This document shows, piece by piece, positions 8,877-17,675 of a DNA stretch of 64,000 nt. The position numbers and the translations under genes are program-made. The stretch comes from Rhodospirillaceae bacterium (lineage in GTDB: Bacteria; Pseudomonadota; Alphaproteobacteria; Rhodospirillales; Rhodospirillaceae): contig JAQWQC010000034.1 of the NCBI GenBank assembly GCA_029245025.1, positions 124,001 to 188,000 on the forward strand, read 5' to 3'. The notes under the pieces were generated by a model. That model ran no database searches, was not told the origin of the DNA, and was given only the letters and a program-made list of their open reading frames with translations. The stretch's first letter is position 1. Each line of letters starts with the position of its first letter.

Positions 8877-9902
8877 ATGCGCCTACTTCACAGCATTGCC
8901 GGCGGCCGCCACGGTGGTGCCGAACGATTTTTTATCGATCTGGTTAGGGCCTTGTCGCGGCGTGGCGTCGACCAGCATGCCGTCTCTCGGCCTTTTAAAC
9001 AGCGGTTGAAGCAGCTGACGTCTTTAAATTGCGAGGTAACTCAGGCGCAAATGGGAGGTCTGTTTGATTGGAGTTCGCAGGGCAAGGCAAACGGGGCAGC
9101 CGCAGCCTTTGCGCCGAACATAAATCTCGCCTGGATGAGCCGCGGTGCTCGATATAGCCCGAAAGGTCCCTGGGTGACCGTTGGCCGCTTAGGGGGGTAC
9201 TACAAACTGAAATATTACCGCCACTGTGATCATCTCATCTGCAACACACCTAATCTGGTTCGCTATTGCGTCGATAATGGCTGGCCAGAGGACCGGGTCG
9301 ATTACATCCCGAATTTTTCACCCAAGGTCGACGTTGAGCCTGTGGACCGGCAAAGTCTCTCAACACCAATTGGGGCGACGGTGCTGTTGGTTCTAGCGCG
9401 GCTTGAAAAAACCAAATCCGTAAACGTGGCGATTAAAGCGCTTACTAATTTGCCTGAGCTTCACTTATGGATCGCTGGGGAGGGCTCGTGTGAACGCGAC
9501 CTTCGCGCCCTTGCCGCTTCTCTTGGTGTTGCAGAACGAGTGAATTTTTTGGGGTGGCGCGAAGACCGTGAGGCATTACTTAGATCAGCTGATATTTGTC
9601 TTGTCCCGTCTAGCCATGAACCTTTTGGCAATGTTGTTGTTAATGCCTGGGTCAACCGCACACCGGTTATCGCTACTGTCAGCGAAGGTCCGAGTTTTCT
9701 GATTAAGGACGAGGCAAATGGCTTGTTGGTTCCGGTCGGCGATTCGTCGGCGTTGGCTGATGCCGTGTCACGCGTCATGTCCCAGCAGGAGCTAGCCTAC
9801 AGCCTTGTCGTGGGCGGTGAGGCGGCTATGTCGGAGTCTTTCTCGGAAGAGGCTGTCGCGTCAGCCTATATCGGCTTGTTTAAACGGCTGATCCAGGCAT
9901 AG
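8877..9902 (+). CDS. Glycosyltransferase, GT-B fold, family 4-like
   Basis: Cytoplasmic glycosyltransferase of 341 aa, probably acting on lipopolysaccharide or another surface glycan. The N-terminal domain opens with the glycine-rich acceptor loop GGRHGGAERF. The C-terminal domain starts at LLVLARLEKTKSV and carries the nucleotide-sugar region LHLWIAGEGSCE, VNFLGWREDREALL and the donor loop PSSHEPFGNVVVNAW. In most GT4 enzymes that loop ends with a second glutamate (EX7E); here that position is asparagine. A GGGG element precedes ATG 8877. It is divergent from the lpxL-like gene. Confidence 0.88.
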   Translation: MRLLHSIAGGRHGGAERFFIDLVRALSRRGVDQHAVSRPFKQRLKQLTSLNCEVTQAQMGGLFDWSSQGKANGAAAAFAPNINLAWMSRGARYSPKGPWVTVGRLGGYYKLKYYRHCDHLICNTPNLVRYCVDNGWPEDRVDYIPNFSPKVDVEPVDRQSLSTPIGATVLLVLARLEKTKSVNVAIKALTNLPELHLWIAGEGSCERDLRALAASLGVAERVNFLGWREDREALLRSADICLVPSSHEPFGNVVVNAWVNRTPVIATVSEGPSFLIKDEANGLLVPVGDSSALADAVSRVMSQQELAYSLVVGGEAAMSESFSEEAVASAYIGLFKRLIQA

Positions 9903-9909
9903 TTCGGCT

Positions 9910-10092
9910 ATGTCAGAATCTGTTGATGAGTTGATCTGCACCTTGCGCCGATTGGAGCATGTAGTTGGCAGTGGCTCTGGCAAGGCCGTAGTGGAATTTG
10001 ACATGGGGCTAAGCCTGGTCAGGGGCAATGGCTCCCTGTTGCTCAAAACGTATCGGATAGAGCGGCTAGCCGGGGTGTGTCCGGCGCTGTGA
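9910..10092 (+). CDS. Possible small protein, 60 aa, unrecognised
   Basis: A short frame starting ATG 8 nt after the glycosyltransferase stop, encoding MSESVDELICTLRRLEHVVG and so on, with no recognised domain. It ends in a GTGA overlap with a second tiny frame (10089-10163, 24 codons, opening MSDMRTKLDSLL). Close spacing to the glycosyltransferase and the stop-start coupling argue for translation, but both frames are short and could be chance or the remains of a decayed gene. The pair is followed by a good terminator at 10187. Confidence 0.3.
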   Translation: MSESVDELICTLRRLEHVVGSGSGKAVVEFDMGLSLVRGNGSLLLKTYRIERLAGVCPAL

Positions 10093-10186
10093 GTGACATG
10101 CGTACCAAGTTGGATTCGCTGCTTTCTGGAATGTTTATGGATATTTCCGCTGCGGGCGGATAACCCTGGCAAATTCCTCCCTTTCA

Positions 10187-10208
10187 GACCTGTATGACAG
10201 GTCCTTTT
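10187..10208 (+). terminator. Rho-independent terminator
   Basis: GACCTGT and ACAGGTC pair around a 3-nt loop and are followed by CTTTT. It closes the glycosyltransferase transcription unit and lies about 70 nt before the GTG start of thrC, so thrC must have its own promoter or receive read-through. Confidence 0.7.
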
Positions 10209-10279
10209 GGTTGTTCACTCGGGCACTCCCCGCTAGTATCCGCGCCTTTCCGGCATCCCGCGCCGCTGAGGAGTAATCC

Positions 10280-11674
10280 GTGCGTTTCCAATCGACCCGT
10301 GGCCAAGCCACAGAGCTTGGGTTCGACGATGTTCTGCTGACTGGCCTAGCCAGGGATGGCGGTTTGTACCTGCCGAAATCATGGCCCAAGCGGTCTATCG
10401 ATGAGTGGCGGAAGATGCGCTGTCTTTCTTATGCGCAACTGGCAGCGGCAGTAACCCAACCCTTCTTTGCGGGATCAACAGTTGAATCTGATGTGTCCGG
10501 AGTTATGGACGCGGCCTATAAACCGTTCGATCACCCTGCCGTCGCACCGATGATCCAGCTGGATTCCAATACTTGGTTGCTGGAACTTTTCCACGGTCCA
10601 ACCCTCGCGTTCAAAGATTACGCGCTGCAAGTAGTCGGTCATCTTTTTGATCGCGTGCTATCGGCAAAGAACGAACGCATAACTATTGTCGGCGCAACCT
10701 CTGGCGATACGGGTTCAGCTGCTATTGCAGCGTGTGCTGGGCGTGATGCAGTGGACATTATTATTCTGCATCCGAAAGGTCGGGTGTCAGAAGTTCAGCG
10801 GCGACAGATGACAACTGTTGATGAAGCGAACGTGCACAATGTTGCTATCGACGGCACCTTTGATGATTGCCAGGCTCTGGTTAAAGCTATGTTTAATGAT
10901 CAAGCTTTTCGCGATGACATTCATTTATCCGCCGTCAATTCCATCAATTGGGCACGGATCATGGCGCAAACGGTGTACTATGCATCTGCGGCGCTGTCCC
11001 TCGGCGGCCCAGACCGACCAGTGGCGTTTGCCGTTCCCACGGGGAATTTTGGCAATGTGTTTGCGGGGTACTGTGCCGCACGTATGGGTCTGCCCGTAGC
11101 ATCATTCCAAGTTGGATCAAACCGCAACGATATCCTTACCCGGTATTTCGAAACCGGGGCCATGACCATCGAGGGGGTGGAGCCCTCATTGAGCCCGGCG
11201 ATGGATATACAAGTCTCTTCAAATTTTGAGCGTTTGCTTTTTGAAGCTTACGGGCGAGATGGTGCTGCCGTTAAGCGATTAATGGACGGGTTGTGGCAAA
11301 GCGGGTCTTACACTGTTGAGGATTCGGCACGGGACACAATTGCAAGTCAGTTCAGGGGCAGTCGTCTTGATGATGAGGGGACAAAAGCCGTGATCCGCTC
11401 GACCTATAAAGATGTCGGGCAATTGATTGACCCTCACACCGCTGTCGGTGTTCATGCGGCCCAGAGTGCGGACTTAGATCCGTCAGTTCCGAAGGTTGTG
11501 ATGGCGACCGCGCATCCCGCTAAGTTCCCCGACGCCGTTGAAGCGGCGACTGGGGTTCGGCCAGATCTCCCGCCAGCTTTGGCAAATTTGTACGATCTTG
11601 AGGAGCGGTGCGACGAACTTCCCAATGATTTAGCCAAAGTGCAGGCGTATGTTCGCGCGCATAGCCGGGTCTGA
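10280..11674 (+). CDS. thrC: Threonine synthase
   Basis: PLP enzyme of 464 aa converting O-phosphohomoserine to threonine in the cytoplasm. The length and the N-terminal layout FQSTRGQ...LLTGLARDGGLYLP match the long bacterial/fungal-type enzyme. The PLP lysine is in HGPTLAFKDYALQ (K112), and the phosphate-binding loop is VGATSGDTGSAA. The NWARI and PTGNFGNVFAGY segments are also present. The start is GTG 10280 with GAGGAGT ahead of it. The M16 peptidase gene follows after 12 nt, so the two are probably co-transcribed; thrC next to an M16 processing peptidase is a common alphaproteobacterial pairing. Confidence 0.97.
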   Translation: MRFQSTRGQATELGFDDVLLTGLARDGGLYLPKSWPKRSIDEWRKMRCLSYAQLAAAVTQPFFAGSTVESDVSGVMDAAYKPFDHPAVAPMIQLDSNTWLLELFHGPTLAFKDYALQVVGHLFDRVLSAKNERITIVGATSGDTGSAAIAACAGRDAVDIIILHPKGRVSEVQRRQMTTVDEANVHNVAIDGTFDDCQALVKAMFNDQAFRDDIHLSAVNSINWARIMAQTVYYASAALSLGGPDRPVAFAVPTGNFGNVFAGYCAARMGLPVASFQVGSNRNDILTRYFETGAMTIEGVEPSLSPAMDIQVSSNFERLLFEAYGRDGAAVKRLMDGLWQSGSYTVEDSARDTIASQFRGSRLDDEGTKAVIRSTYKDVGQLIDPHTAVGVHAAQSADLDPSVPKVVMATAHPAKFPDAVEAATGVRPDLPPALANLYDLEERCDELPNDLAKVQAYVRAHSRV

Positions 11675-11686
11675 GAAAATAGCAAT

Positions 11687-12955
11687 ATGAACCAGCGGTC
11701 GGAAATGCAAACAACCACGTTAGAGTCAGGTTTACGTATCGTCACCGATCCGGTGCCCTCGGTCGAGACCACTGCGGTTGGAGTCTGGGTTGCGGCTGGG
11801 ACGCGACATGAAACCATCGAGGTGAATGGCATCTCGCATTTGCTTGAGCATATGGCGTTCAAAGGCACCAAAACACGCACGGCCTATCAAATTGCTGAAC
11901 AAATGGACAACGTTGGTGGCCAGTTGAATGCCTATACCAGTCGTGATCACACTGCCTATTACGCCAAAGTTCTAAAAGAGGATTTGCCACTCGCCGTTGA
12001 TATTCTCTCGGACATCTTGCTCAACGCCACCATGGACGAGGAGGAGTTTGCCCGTGAGCAGCAAGTGGTGGTGCAGGAGATTTATCAGTCAGAAGACACG
12101 CCTGACGACGTTGTCTTTGACCGGCTGCAGGCGACTGCATACCCCGACCAAGCGTTGGGCTGGCCGGTGCTCGGCACGGTGGACTCCGTCAACCGAATGA
12201 CGGCTGACAATCTTCATGAATACATGGGCCGCAATTATACCAGTGGTGACATCGTTGTTTCGGCGTCCGGTCGGGTGGATCATGACGCTTTTGTTGGCCA
12301 GGTCGCCCGTGCATTTTCAGGGCTGACCAAAGGTGATGGTCCACAATCTAACCAAGCCAAGTACGTTGGGGGCGATGTGCGGGAAGCGCGCCCGGTCGAG
12401 CAACTTCATGTGGTGCTCGGGTTTGACGGCGTCGGTTATCATGATCCTGACTACTATCCACTCTCAGCGCTCTCAGTTCTCTTTGGCGAGGGGTTGTCCT
12501 CCCGCCTGTTTCAGGAAGTGCGTGAAAAGCGCGGTCTGGCCTATTCGGTGTTCTCGTCAACCAACGCCTGCGAAGACTCAGGTATATTCACAGTTTATGC
12601 GGGCACAGGTCCGGATCAGACAGACGAATTGATCGCTGTGCTTACTGACGAGATCAAGAAAATGGCCGAAGGCGCAACCGAAGAAGAAGTGGTTCGTGCC
12701 AAAGCGCAACTCAAAGCGGGCTTGCTGATGGGGCTAGAAAGTCCCGGCAGCCGGTGTGTTCAACGGGCTCGTCAAATTCTGGTCTACGGGCGTACGTTGG
12801 AGGCCAGAGAGATTATCGAGAAGGTTGAGCAAATTGATGCGTCCGCAATTGCGACAGCAGCACAGCGCCTATTTGCGACCACCCCGACGGTTTCTGCGGT
12901 TGGCCAAATTGACCAATTGGAATCCTATGATGCGGTCAGAGCCCGCTTGCTCTGA
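11687..12955 (+). CDS. M16 family zinc metallopeptidase, mitochondrial-processing-peptidase-beta-like
   Basis: Peptidase of 422 aa with the inverted zinc motif HLLEH (H51, E54, H55) and the downstream metal ligand region around QEIYQSED. Both M16 halves are present: the active N-terminal domain, and an inactive C-terminal domain with the substrate-loop region SSRLFQEVREKRGLAYSV. No signal peptide is seen, so it should be cytoplasmic, as is usual for this alphaproteobacterial clade related to the mitochondrial processing peptidase beta subunit. It starts 12 nt after thrC. The physiological substrate is not known; oligopeptide turnover is the general role of the family. Confidence 0.94.
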   Translation: MNQRSEMQTTTLESGLRIVTDPVPSVETTAVGVWVAAGTRHETIEVNGISHLLEHMAFKGTKTRTAYQIAEQMDNVGGQLNAYTSRDHTAYYAKVLKEDLPLAVDILSDILLNATMDEEEFAREQQVVVQEIYQSEDTPDDVVFDRLQATAYPDQALGWPVLGTVDSVNRMTADNLHEYMGRNYTSGDIVVSASGRVDHDAFVGQVARAFSGLTKGDGPQSNQAKYVGGDVREARPVEQLHVVLGFDGVGYHDPDYYPLSALSVLFGEGLSSRLFQEVREKRGLAYSVFSSTNACEDSGIFTVYAGTGPDQTDELIAVLTDEIKKMAEGATEEEVVRAKAQLKAGLLMGLESPGSRCVQRARQILVYGRTLEAREIIEKVEQIDASAIATAAQRLFATTPTVSAVGQIDQLESYDAVRARLL

Positions 12956-13009
12956 GCCGCTGTGGCGCACTGCCGCCATGACCTATGCACTATAGTTTTT
13001 GGAGATCAT

Positions 13010-14287
13010 ATGGCTACTCACCTCAAGCGCGGCGCGACGGCGGAAGAAAATGAAGCCGCTGCGAATAAGGTACGCGATATCGTCACCGACATTTTGAGTC
13101 GGATTGGCAAAGAAGGCGACGCTGCGGTACGGCATTACTCGGAGACATTTGACAAATACTCTCCCGAGAGCTTTCGTCTGTCAGACGCCGAAATACGGGC
13201 ATGCGTCGACTCCTTAGACGAACAGACCATTACAGATATCAAGTTCGCCCAAGCTCAAATCCGTAAGTTTGCTGAAGCCCAAAAGGCGTCCATGCAGGAT
13301 ATTGAGATTGAAACCATTCCCGGTGTCCGCCTTGGTCACAAAAACACGGCGATAGAAAATGTTGGGTGTTATGTGCCGGGTGGGCGCTATCCGATGGTTG
13401 CCTCGGCTCATATGAGTGTGCTGACCGCGCGGGTTGCTGGGTGCAAGCGGGTGATCTCCTGTACGCCGCCGACCAATGGGGAGGCTCACCCCGCAACGAT
13501 TGCAGCGATGCATTTCGCCGGTGCAGATGAAATTTACATTCTGGGTGGGGTTCAGGCCGTCGCAGCCATGGCGCTCGGCACTGAAACCATCGCCCCTGTC
13601 GACATGCTGGTCGGTCCGGGCAACGCTTATGTCGCCGAGGCCAAGCGTCAACTTTACGGCCGCGTTGGGATCGATCTATTTGCTGGCCCCACTGAGACCC
13701 TGGTCATTGCGGATGATACGGCTGACGGCGAGATGGTGGCGACTGACCTTCTTGGCCAAGCAGAGCATGGCCCGACGTCCCCTTCCGTACTGTTAACCAC
13801 ATCGCGCAGGGTGGCAGACGAAACAGCTGCCGAAGTTGAGCGTCAATTGGGCATTTTATCGACCGCTGATATCGCCAGCGTCGCGTGGCGGGATCACGGT
13901 GAAATTATCCTTTGTGAAGACGATGCGGAAATGCTGCGGGAAGCGGATGCATTGGCGTTCGAACATGTTGAAGTGATGACCGAAAACCCAAAGTGGTGGC
14001 TCGAGAACTTGAATAACTATGGTGCATTGTTTCTGGGTAAGGAAACCAATGTGGCCTATGGCGACAAGGTGATTGGCACGAACCATACCCTGCCGACCAG
14101 CAAGGCCGCTCGCTATACCGGTGGTCTTTGGGTCGGAAAGTTCATCAAGACGTGTACCTATCAAACCTGTACGGAAGAAGCCTCTCGCATCATTGGTGAA
14201 TACGGATCCCGTCTCTGTGCCATTGAGAATTTCGCGGGGCATCAAGAGCAATGTGATCTGCGTGTCCGTCGCTATGGCAATGCATAG
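13010..14287 (+). CDS. Histidinol-dehydrogenase-family NAD-dependent alcohol dehydrogenase (HpsN-like), probably catabolic
   Basis: A 425-aa member of the HisD family. ATG 13010 is chosen over 12962 because GGAGATC precedes it. The zinc ligands of the family are kept: Gln and His in GQAEHG, Asp in [10 protein letters not shown], and His in FAGHQEQ. The catalytic Glu-His pair lies in AFEHVEV. The substrate-side segment, [19 protein letters not shown], differs from biosynthetic HisD and resembles the sulfopropanediol dehydrogenase (HpsN) branch. The gene is not near any his genes. It sits directly before a 3-hydroxyacyl-CoA-dehydrogenase-like gene and an SDR gene with gaps of 9 and 1 nt. I infer oxidation of a small diol or polyol to the acid rather than histidine synthesis. 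True HisD cannot be excluded without checking for another copy. Confidence 0.85.
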   Translation: MATHLKRGATAEENEAAANKVRDIVTDILSRIGKEGDAAVRHYSETFDKYSPESFRLSDAEIRACVDSLDEQTITDIKFAQAQIRKFAEAQKASMQDIEIETIPGVRLGHKNTAIENVGCYVPGGRYPMVASAHMSVLTARVAGCKRVISCTPPTNGEAHPATIAAMHFAGADEIYILGGVQAVAAMALGTETIAPVDMLVGPGNAYVAEAKRQLYGRVGIDLFAGPTETLVIADDTADGEMVATDLLGQAEHGPTSPSVLLTTSRRVADETAAEVERQLGILSTADIASVAWRDHGEIILCEDDAEMLREADALAFEHVEVMTENPKWWLENLNNYGALFLGKETNVAYGDKVIGTNHTLPTSKAARYTGGLWVGKFIKTCTYQTCTEEASRIIGEYGSRLCAIENFAGHQEQCDLRVRRYGNA

Positions 14288-14296
14288 AGATCTCTC

Positions 14297-15241
14297 ATGA
14301 CCCAAACTGTCGCTGTTGTTGGCGCGGGGCTGGTTGGGGCAGGTTGGGCCATTGTCTTTGCTCGAGCTGGATATCCCGTACGCATATATGATGGAGATGC
14401 GGATATTCGGGCCAGCGTCTTGGCTGGCATACGCACCAACCTCAAAGATCTACAGTCTTTTGAGCTGATTGAATCGGCGGAGGCGGCGCTGGAGCACATA
14501 ACGGTGTGTGACATATTAGAAGAAGCTGTCGACGGTGTGTCCTACGTTCAAGAGTCAGTCTTTGAAACAATTCCGGTTAAGTCAGAGATCACGGCGGCGC
14601 TTGATGCTGTTTGTGCGCCCGACGTTGTGATTGGCAGTTCATCTTCGGGTATTCCGGCATCGGCGTTTACTGAAAAACTGGAGGGCCGTGATCGGTGTCT
14701 TATCGCTCATCCCGTAAACCCACCCTACCTTGTGCCACTGGTGGAGCTGGTTCCCGCGCCATGGACCAGGCCGACGGCTGTCCAATTTGCCCACGATTTA
14801 ATGACGGCTGTGGGTCAGTCACCGATCCATATTACGCGTGAAGTCGACGGTTTTGTTCTGAACCGCCTTCAGGGTGCTTTGTTGAATGAAGCGTGGGCGT
14901 TGTTCGACGAAGGGTATGCCTCGGCTGAAGACATCGACAAAACGGTCTCGGAAGGTTTGGGGCTTCGATGGTCATTTATGGGGCCATTCGAAACGATAGA
15001 TCTCAATGCGCCCGGTGGTGTTGCAGACTATGCGGCGCGGCTTGCCCCGCTATATCACACGGTTGCCCAGTCACGGACGAAACCCAAACCATGGAGCGGC
15101 AACTTAATCGGTGATGTAGAGAAAGAAAGACGCATACATTTGCCAGAACAAGAGCTTGCGTCGAGGCGCGAATGGCGCGACCGTCGCCTCATGGCTCTTG
15201 CGGCCCATAAAAACAAAGCCAGCAAAGCGATCGGCGACTGA
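14297..15241 (+). CDS. 3-hydroxyacyl-CoA dehydrogenase family protein, L-gulonate 3-dehydrogenase/lambda-crystallin-like
   Basis: NAD-dependent dehydrogenase of 314 aa. The Rossmann motif is VVGAGLVGAGWA at the N-terminus. The family segments SSSSGIPASAF, the catalytic-histidine region AHPVNPPYLVPLVELVP and the C-terminal domain opening VDGFVLNRLQGALLNEAW are visible. The short length and missing enoyl-CoA hydratase half fit the single-domain group that includes L-gulonate 3-dehydrogenase and carnitine 3-dehydrogenase. It lies 9 nt after the HisD-like gene and 1 nt before the SDR, so it acts in the same pathway, presumably on a non-CoA hydroxy acid. The exact substrate is unknown. Confidence 0.88.
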   Translation: MTQTVAVVGAGLVGAGWAIVFARAGYPVRIYDGDADIRASVLAGIRTNLKDLQSFELIESAEAALEHITVCDILEEAVDGVSYVQESVFETIPVKSEITAALDAVCAPDVVIGSSSSGIPASAFTEKLEGRDRCLIAHPVNPPYLVPLVELVPAPWTRPTAVQFAHDLMTAVGQSPIHITREVDGFVLNRLQGALLNEAWALFDEGYASAEDIDKTVSEGLGLRWSFMGPFETIDLNAPGGVADYAARLAPLYHTVAQSRTKPKPWSGNLIGDVEKERRIHLPEQELASRREWRDRRLMALAAHKNKASKAIGD

Positions 15242-15242
15242 C

Positions 15243-16004
15243 ATGACGGCAAAGACATCACCTTTCGATCTCGCAGGGCAGACCGCTCTGATTACGGGCG
15301 CTTCAAAAGGACTTGGGGCGGGATGTGCGTTGGCTTTAGCACAAGCGGGCGCCGACGTTGTGCTTGTGGCGCGGAACGCTGAACCGCTTGAAACGGTCGC
15401 AGCGGATATTCGGGCGCTGGGCCGAGAGGCGCACAGCATGGTTTGTGATGTCACGGACCGTGAAGCGTTTCGTGCCGCTTTTGATGGTGCGCCATCGGTG
15501 GATATCCTGGTCAACAACGCGGGAATAAGCATCCCCGAGCCGTTTTCCGATGTCACCGAAGAGCATTTTGATACCATCATGAACATCAATGTGCGGGCGG
15601 CGTTCTTCGTGGCGCAAACAGTTGCGGCGCGCATGGTCAGCCAGAGGTTGCCCGGATCTATAATCCACATGTCTTCACAAATGGGTCATGTTGGTGCGGT
15701 GAACCGCACGGTTTACTGTGCCAGCAAGCATGCGATCGAAGGGCTAACCAAGGCTATGGCGATTGAGTTCGCTCCCCACACCATTCGGGTGAATACCGTG
15801 GCCCCGACGTTTATCGAAACGCCGATGACAAAGCCATTTCTCGATGATCCGGCATTTATGGAATCCGTCTTAAAACAAATTCCGATGGGGCACGTGGGTC
15901 AAATTGAAGACGTGGCGAGCGCTATTGTGTATCTGGCGTCATCCGCATCTCGAATGGTGACGGGATCTTGCTTGAAAGTAGATGGAGGTTGGACCGCGCA
16001 CTAG
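15243..16004 (+). CDS. Short-chain dehydrogenase/reductase (classical SDR)
   Basis: Classical SDR of 253 aa. ATG 15243 follows the previous stop by one base and is chosen over the longer track start. The cofactor motif TGASKGLGAG, the NNAG motif, the catalytic serine in HMSSQ and the YCASK active site are all present. The C-terminus VTGSCLKVDGGWTAH is the usual SDR ending. It closes the three-gene unit with the HisD-like and 3-hydroxyacyl-CoA-dehydrogenase-like genes. It converges on yqgE with 4 nt between stops. Cofactor preference (NAD or NADP) and substrate are unclear. Confidence 0.92.
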   Translation: MTAKTSPFDLAGQTALITGASKGLGAGCALALAQAGADVVLVARNAEPLETVAADIRALGREAHSMVCDVTDREAFRAAFDGAPSVDILVNNAGISIPEPFSDVTEEHFDTIMNINVRAAFFVAQTVAARMVSQRLPGSIIHMSSQMGHVGAVNRTVYCASKHAIEGLTKAMAIEFAPHTIRVNTVAPTFIETPMTKPFLDDPAFMESVLKQIPMGHVGQIEDVASAIVYLASSASRMVTGSCLKVDGGWTAH

Positions 16005-16008
16005 TGCG

Positions 16009-16584
16009 TTACGCGTGTCCCGCATCCGCGACCAGCATTGCCGGGCTGATGCCAAGCGTGCCAAGCGCTTGATCCCATTTCATGTCGTCTTCCGTGGACC
16101 ACAGAAGCGTGCCGTCACACGGAACATGGAGCCAAGCATTATTCATGATCTCACCGTCTAGTTGTCCGGCTCCCCAGCCGGCGTAACCGAGGGCCATCAA
16201 GCTCTTTTTGGGGCCTGTGCCATACGCAATGGCTTTGAGAACTTCTGTCGTGGCACTCAGGGCAACGGACTCGTCTACAACAAGAGTGCCGTCCATCTGA
16301 TAGTCTGACGAATGCAATACAAAACCTCGTGCTGATTCCACCGGTCCTCCGCAGTGGACGGTGATCTGATCGCACGCCGGCGTAGGCTCAATGCCCATTT
16401 GATCAAGAATATCGGGAAACCTTAATTCTTCGAGAGGTTGATTGATGATCAATCCCACCGCTCCGTCTTCAGAGTGTGCACATATATAGATTACGGATTT
16501 TTCAAATCGGGGGTCACCCATAGCTGGCATGGCGGCAAGAAACTGGCCAGACAAATATCCCGGTTCCGAGGAGTTACGGATCAT
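16009..16584 (-). CDS. yqgE: YqgE/AlgH family protein (UPF0301)
   Basis: A 191-aa member of the YqgE/AlgH family. Family marks are the opening YLSGQFLAAMPAMGDPRF, the segment GAVGLIINQPL, the VHCGGPV motif and the C-terminal GYAGWGAGQLDGEI. It is a soluble protein of unclear biochemical role; AlgH has been linked to alginate regulation in Pseudomonas, but that function does not carry over by sequence alone. It is divergent from the peroxiredoxin gene. Confidence 0.93.
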   Translation of the reverse strand: MIRNSSEPGYLSGQFLAAMPAMGDPRFEKSVIYICAHSEDGAVGLIINQPLEELRFPDILDQMGIEPTPACDQITVHCGGPVESARGFVLHSSDYQMDGTLVVDESVALSATTEVLKAIAYGTGPKKSLMALGYAGWGAGQLDGEIMNNAWLHVPCDGTLLWSTEDDMKWDQALGTLGISPAMLVADAGHA

Positions 16585-16716
16585 TTAGAAATGATGCGCT
16601 GTTCAGGATTCTAAAACAAGGGTCACTAGTTGAATACTTTTCCTAATTTTTAGGTGACACACTGCGGCTCAGAGCTTACCAAGCGTTATGCACACCGCAC
16701 AAAAAAGTTCGTTTCT

Positions 16717-17199
16717 ATGTCTATAGCCGTCGGTGACTCGCTTCCCGATGCGCCAGTGTTCTTGGCCAAGACGGATGGCCCTGTGGCAACGACAACTGGA
16801 CAGGTGTTTGCCGATAAACGCGCTGTACTTTTTGCAGTCCCTGGAGCGTTCACACCGACCTGTTCGGCTCGCCATCTCCCAGGCTTTATAGAAAAAGCGG
16901 ATGCGTTCTTAGATGCAGGTGTTGATCTTATTGCCTGTGTGTCTGTGAACGACGCGTTTGTTATGGCCGCATGGGCGGCGCGCCAAAAGGCAGGGGAGTC
17001 TATCTCGATGATAGCTGATGGCAATGGGGCTTTTGCTCAGGCACTTGGGTTGGATCAGGATATGTCTGCGCGTGGCATGGGGTGTCGGTCACGCCGCTTT
17101 GCGTTGGTGGTTAACAATGGCACCGTCGAGCACTTATTTGTGGAATCACCGGGCGGCTACGGTGTTTCAAGTGCGGAAAACGTTCTCGGTCACCTCTAA
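16717..17199 (+). CDS. Peroxiredoxin, Prx5 / hybrid-type thiol peroxidase
   Basis: Peroxide-reducing enzyme of about 160 aa. ATG 16717 gives the family start MSIAVGDSLPDAPVF. The peroxidatic cysteine lies in PGAFTPTCSARHLPG, and the downstream arginine region is GMGCRSRRFALVV. The C-terminal VESPGGYGVSSAENVL is typical of the Prx5 class. An additional cysteine in GMGC could act as resolving or glutathione-linked residue. No strong ribosome binding site is seen; the track start at 16654 adds 21 unlike-family residues. It converges on rnhA with a 9-nt gap. Confidence 0.92.
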   Translation: MSIAVGDSLPDAPVFLAKTDGPVATTTGQVFADKRAVLFAVPGAFTPTCSARHLPGFIEKADAFLDAGVDLIACVSVNDAFVMAAWAARQKAGESISMIADGNGAFAQALGLDQDMSARGMGCRSRRFALVVNNGTVEHLFVESPGGYGVSSAENVLGHL

Positions 17200-17208
17200 C
17201 GCTCGGGC

Positions 17209-17667
17209 TTAGTCCCCGCGTTGAATTCTCTCCGCTTCCCATCGCGCAAGGTCATCGACCCGTTCATTTTCCGGATGCCCAGCATGGCCTTTCACCCACT
17301 GCCAGGTGATGTTGTGTTGGGCTTGTGCCTCGTCTAGCGCCAGCCAGAGATCAACATTCTTCACAGGTTTCTTGGAGGCCGTTTTCCATCCGCGCGCTTT
17401 CCAGCCTTTTATCCATTCGGTGATGCCCTTTTGGACATATTGGCTGTCCGTATAAACGGTGATCACACAGGGGCGTGTCAGAGCCTTAAGGCCTTCGATG
17501 ACCGCCATCATTTCCATGCGGTTGTTGGTTGTTTCCTCTTCGCCGCCGACGAGTTCTTTTTCAGTGCCGTTAAATCGAAGGAGGGCGCCCCACCCCCCGG
17601 GGCCTGGGTTGCTGAGGCAGGCGCCGTCGGTAAATAACTCAACTGTCAGCGGGCTTTCGTCGTTCAT
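17209..17667 (-). CDS. rnhA: Ribonuclease HI
   Basis: Endonuclease of 152 aa that cleaves RNA in RNA-DNA hybrids. The catalytic acidic residues are visible in [26 protein letters not shown] and the last in ENERVDDLA. The [10 protein letters not shown] handle region is also present, as in E. coli RNase HI. It lies 8 nt downstream of ispH on the same strand, a common alphaproteobacterial arrangement. Confidence 0.97.
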   Translation of the reverse strand: MNDESPLTVELFTDGACLSNPGPGGWGALLRFNGTEKELVGGEEETTNNRMEMMAVIEGLKALTRPCVITVYTDSQYVQKGITEWIKGWKARGWKTASKKPVKNVDLWLALDEAQAQHNITWQWVKGHAGHPENERVDDLARWEAERIQRGD

Positions 17668-17675
17668 TCTCGTCC

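Noticed and set aside
13010-14287. Plain annotation as biosynthetic histidinol dehydrogenase hisD
   Set aside because: Context and the substrate-side segment argue for a catabolic relative, so no hisD symbol was given.
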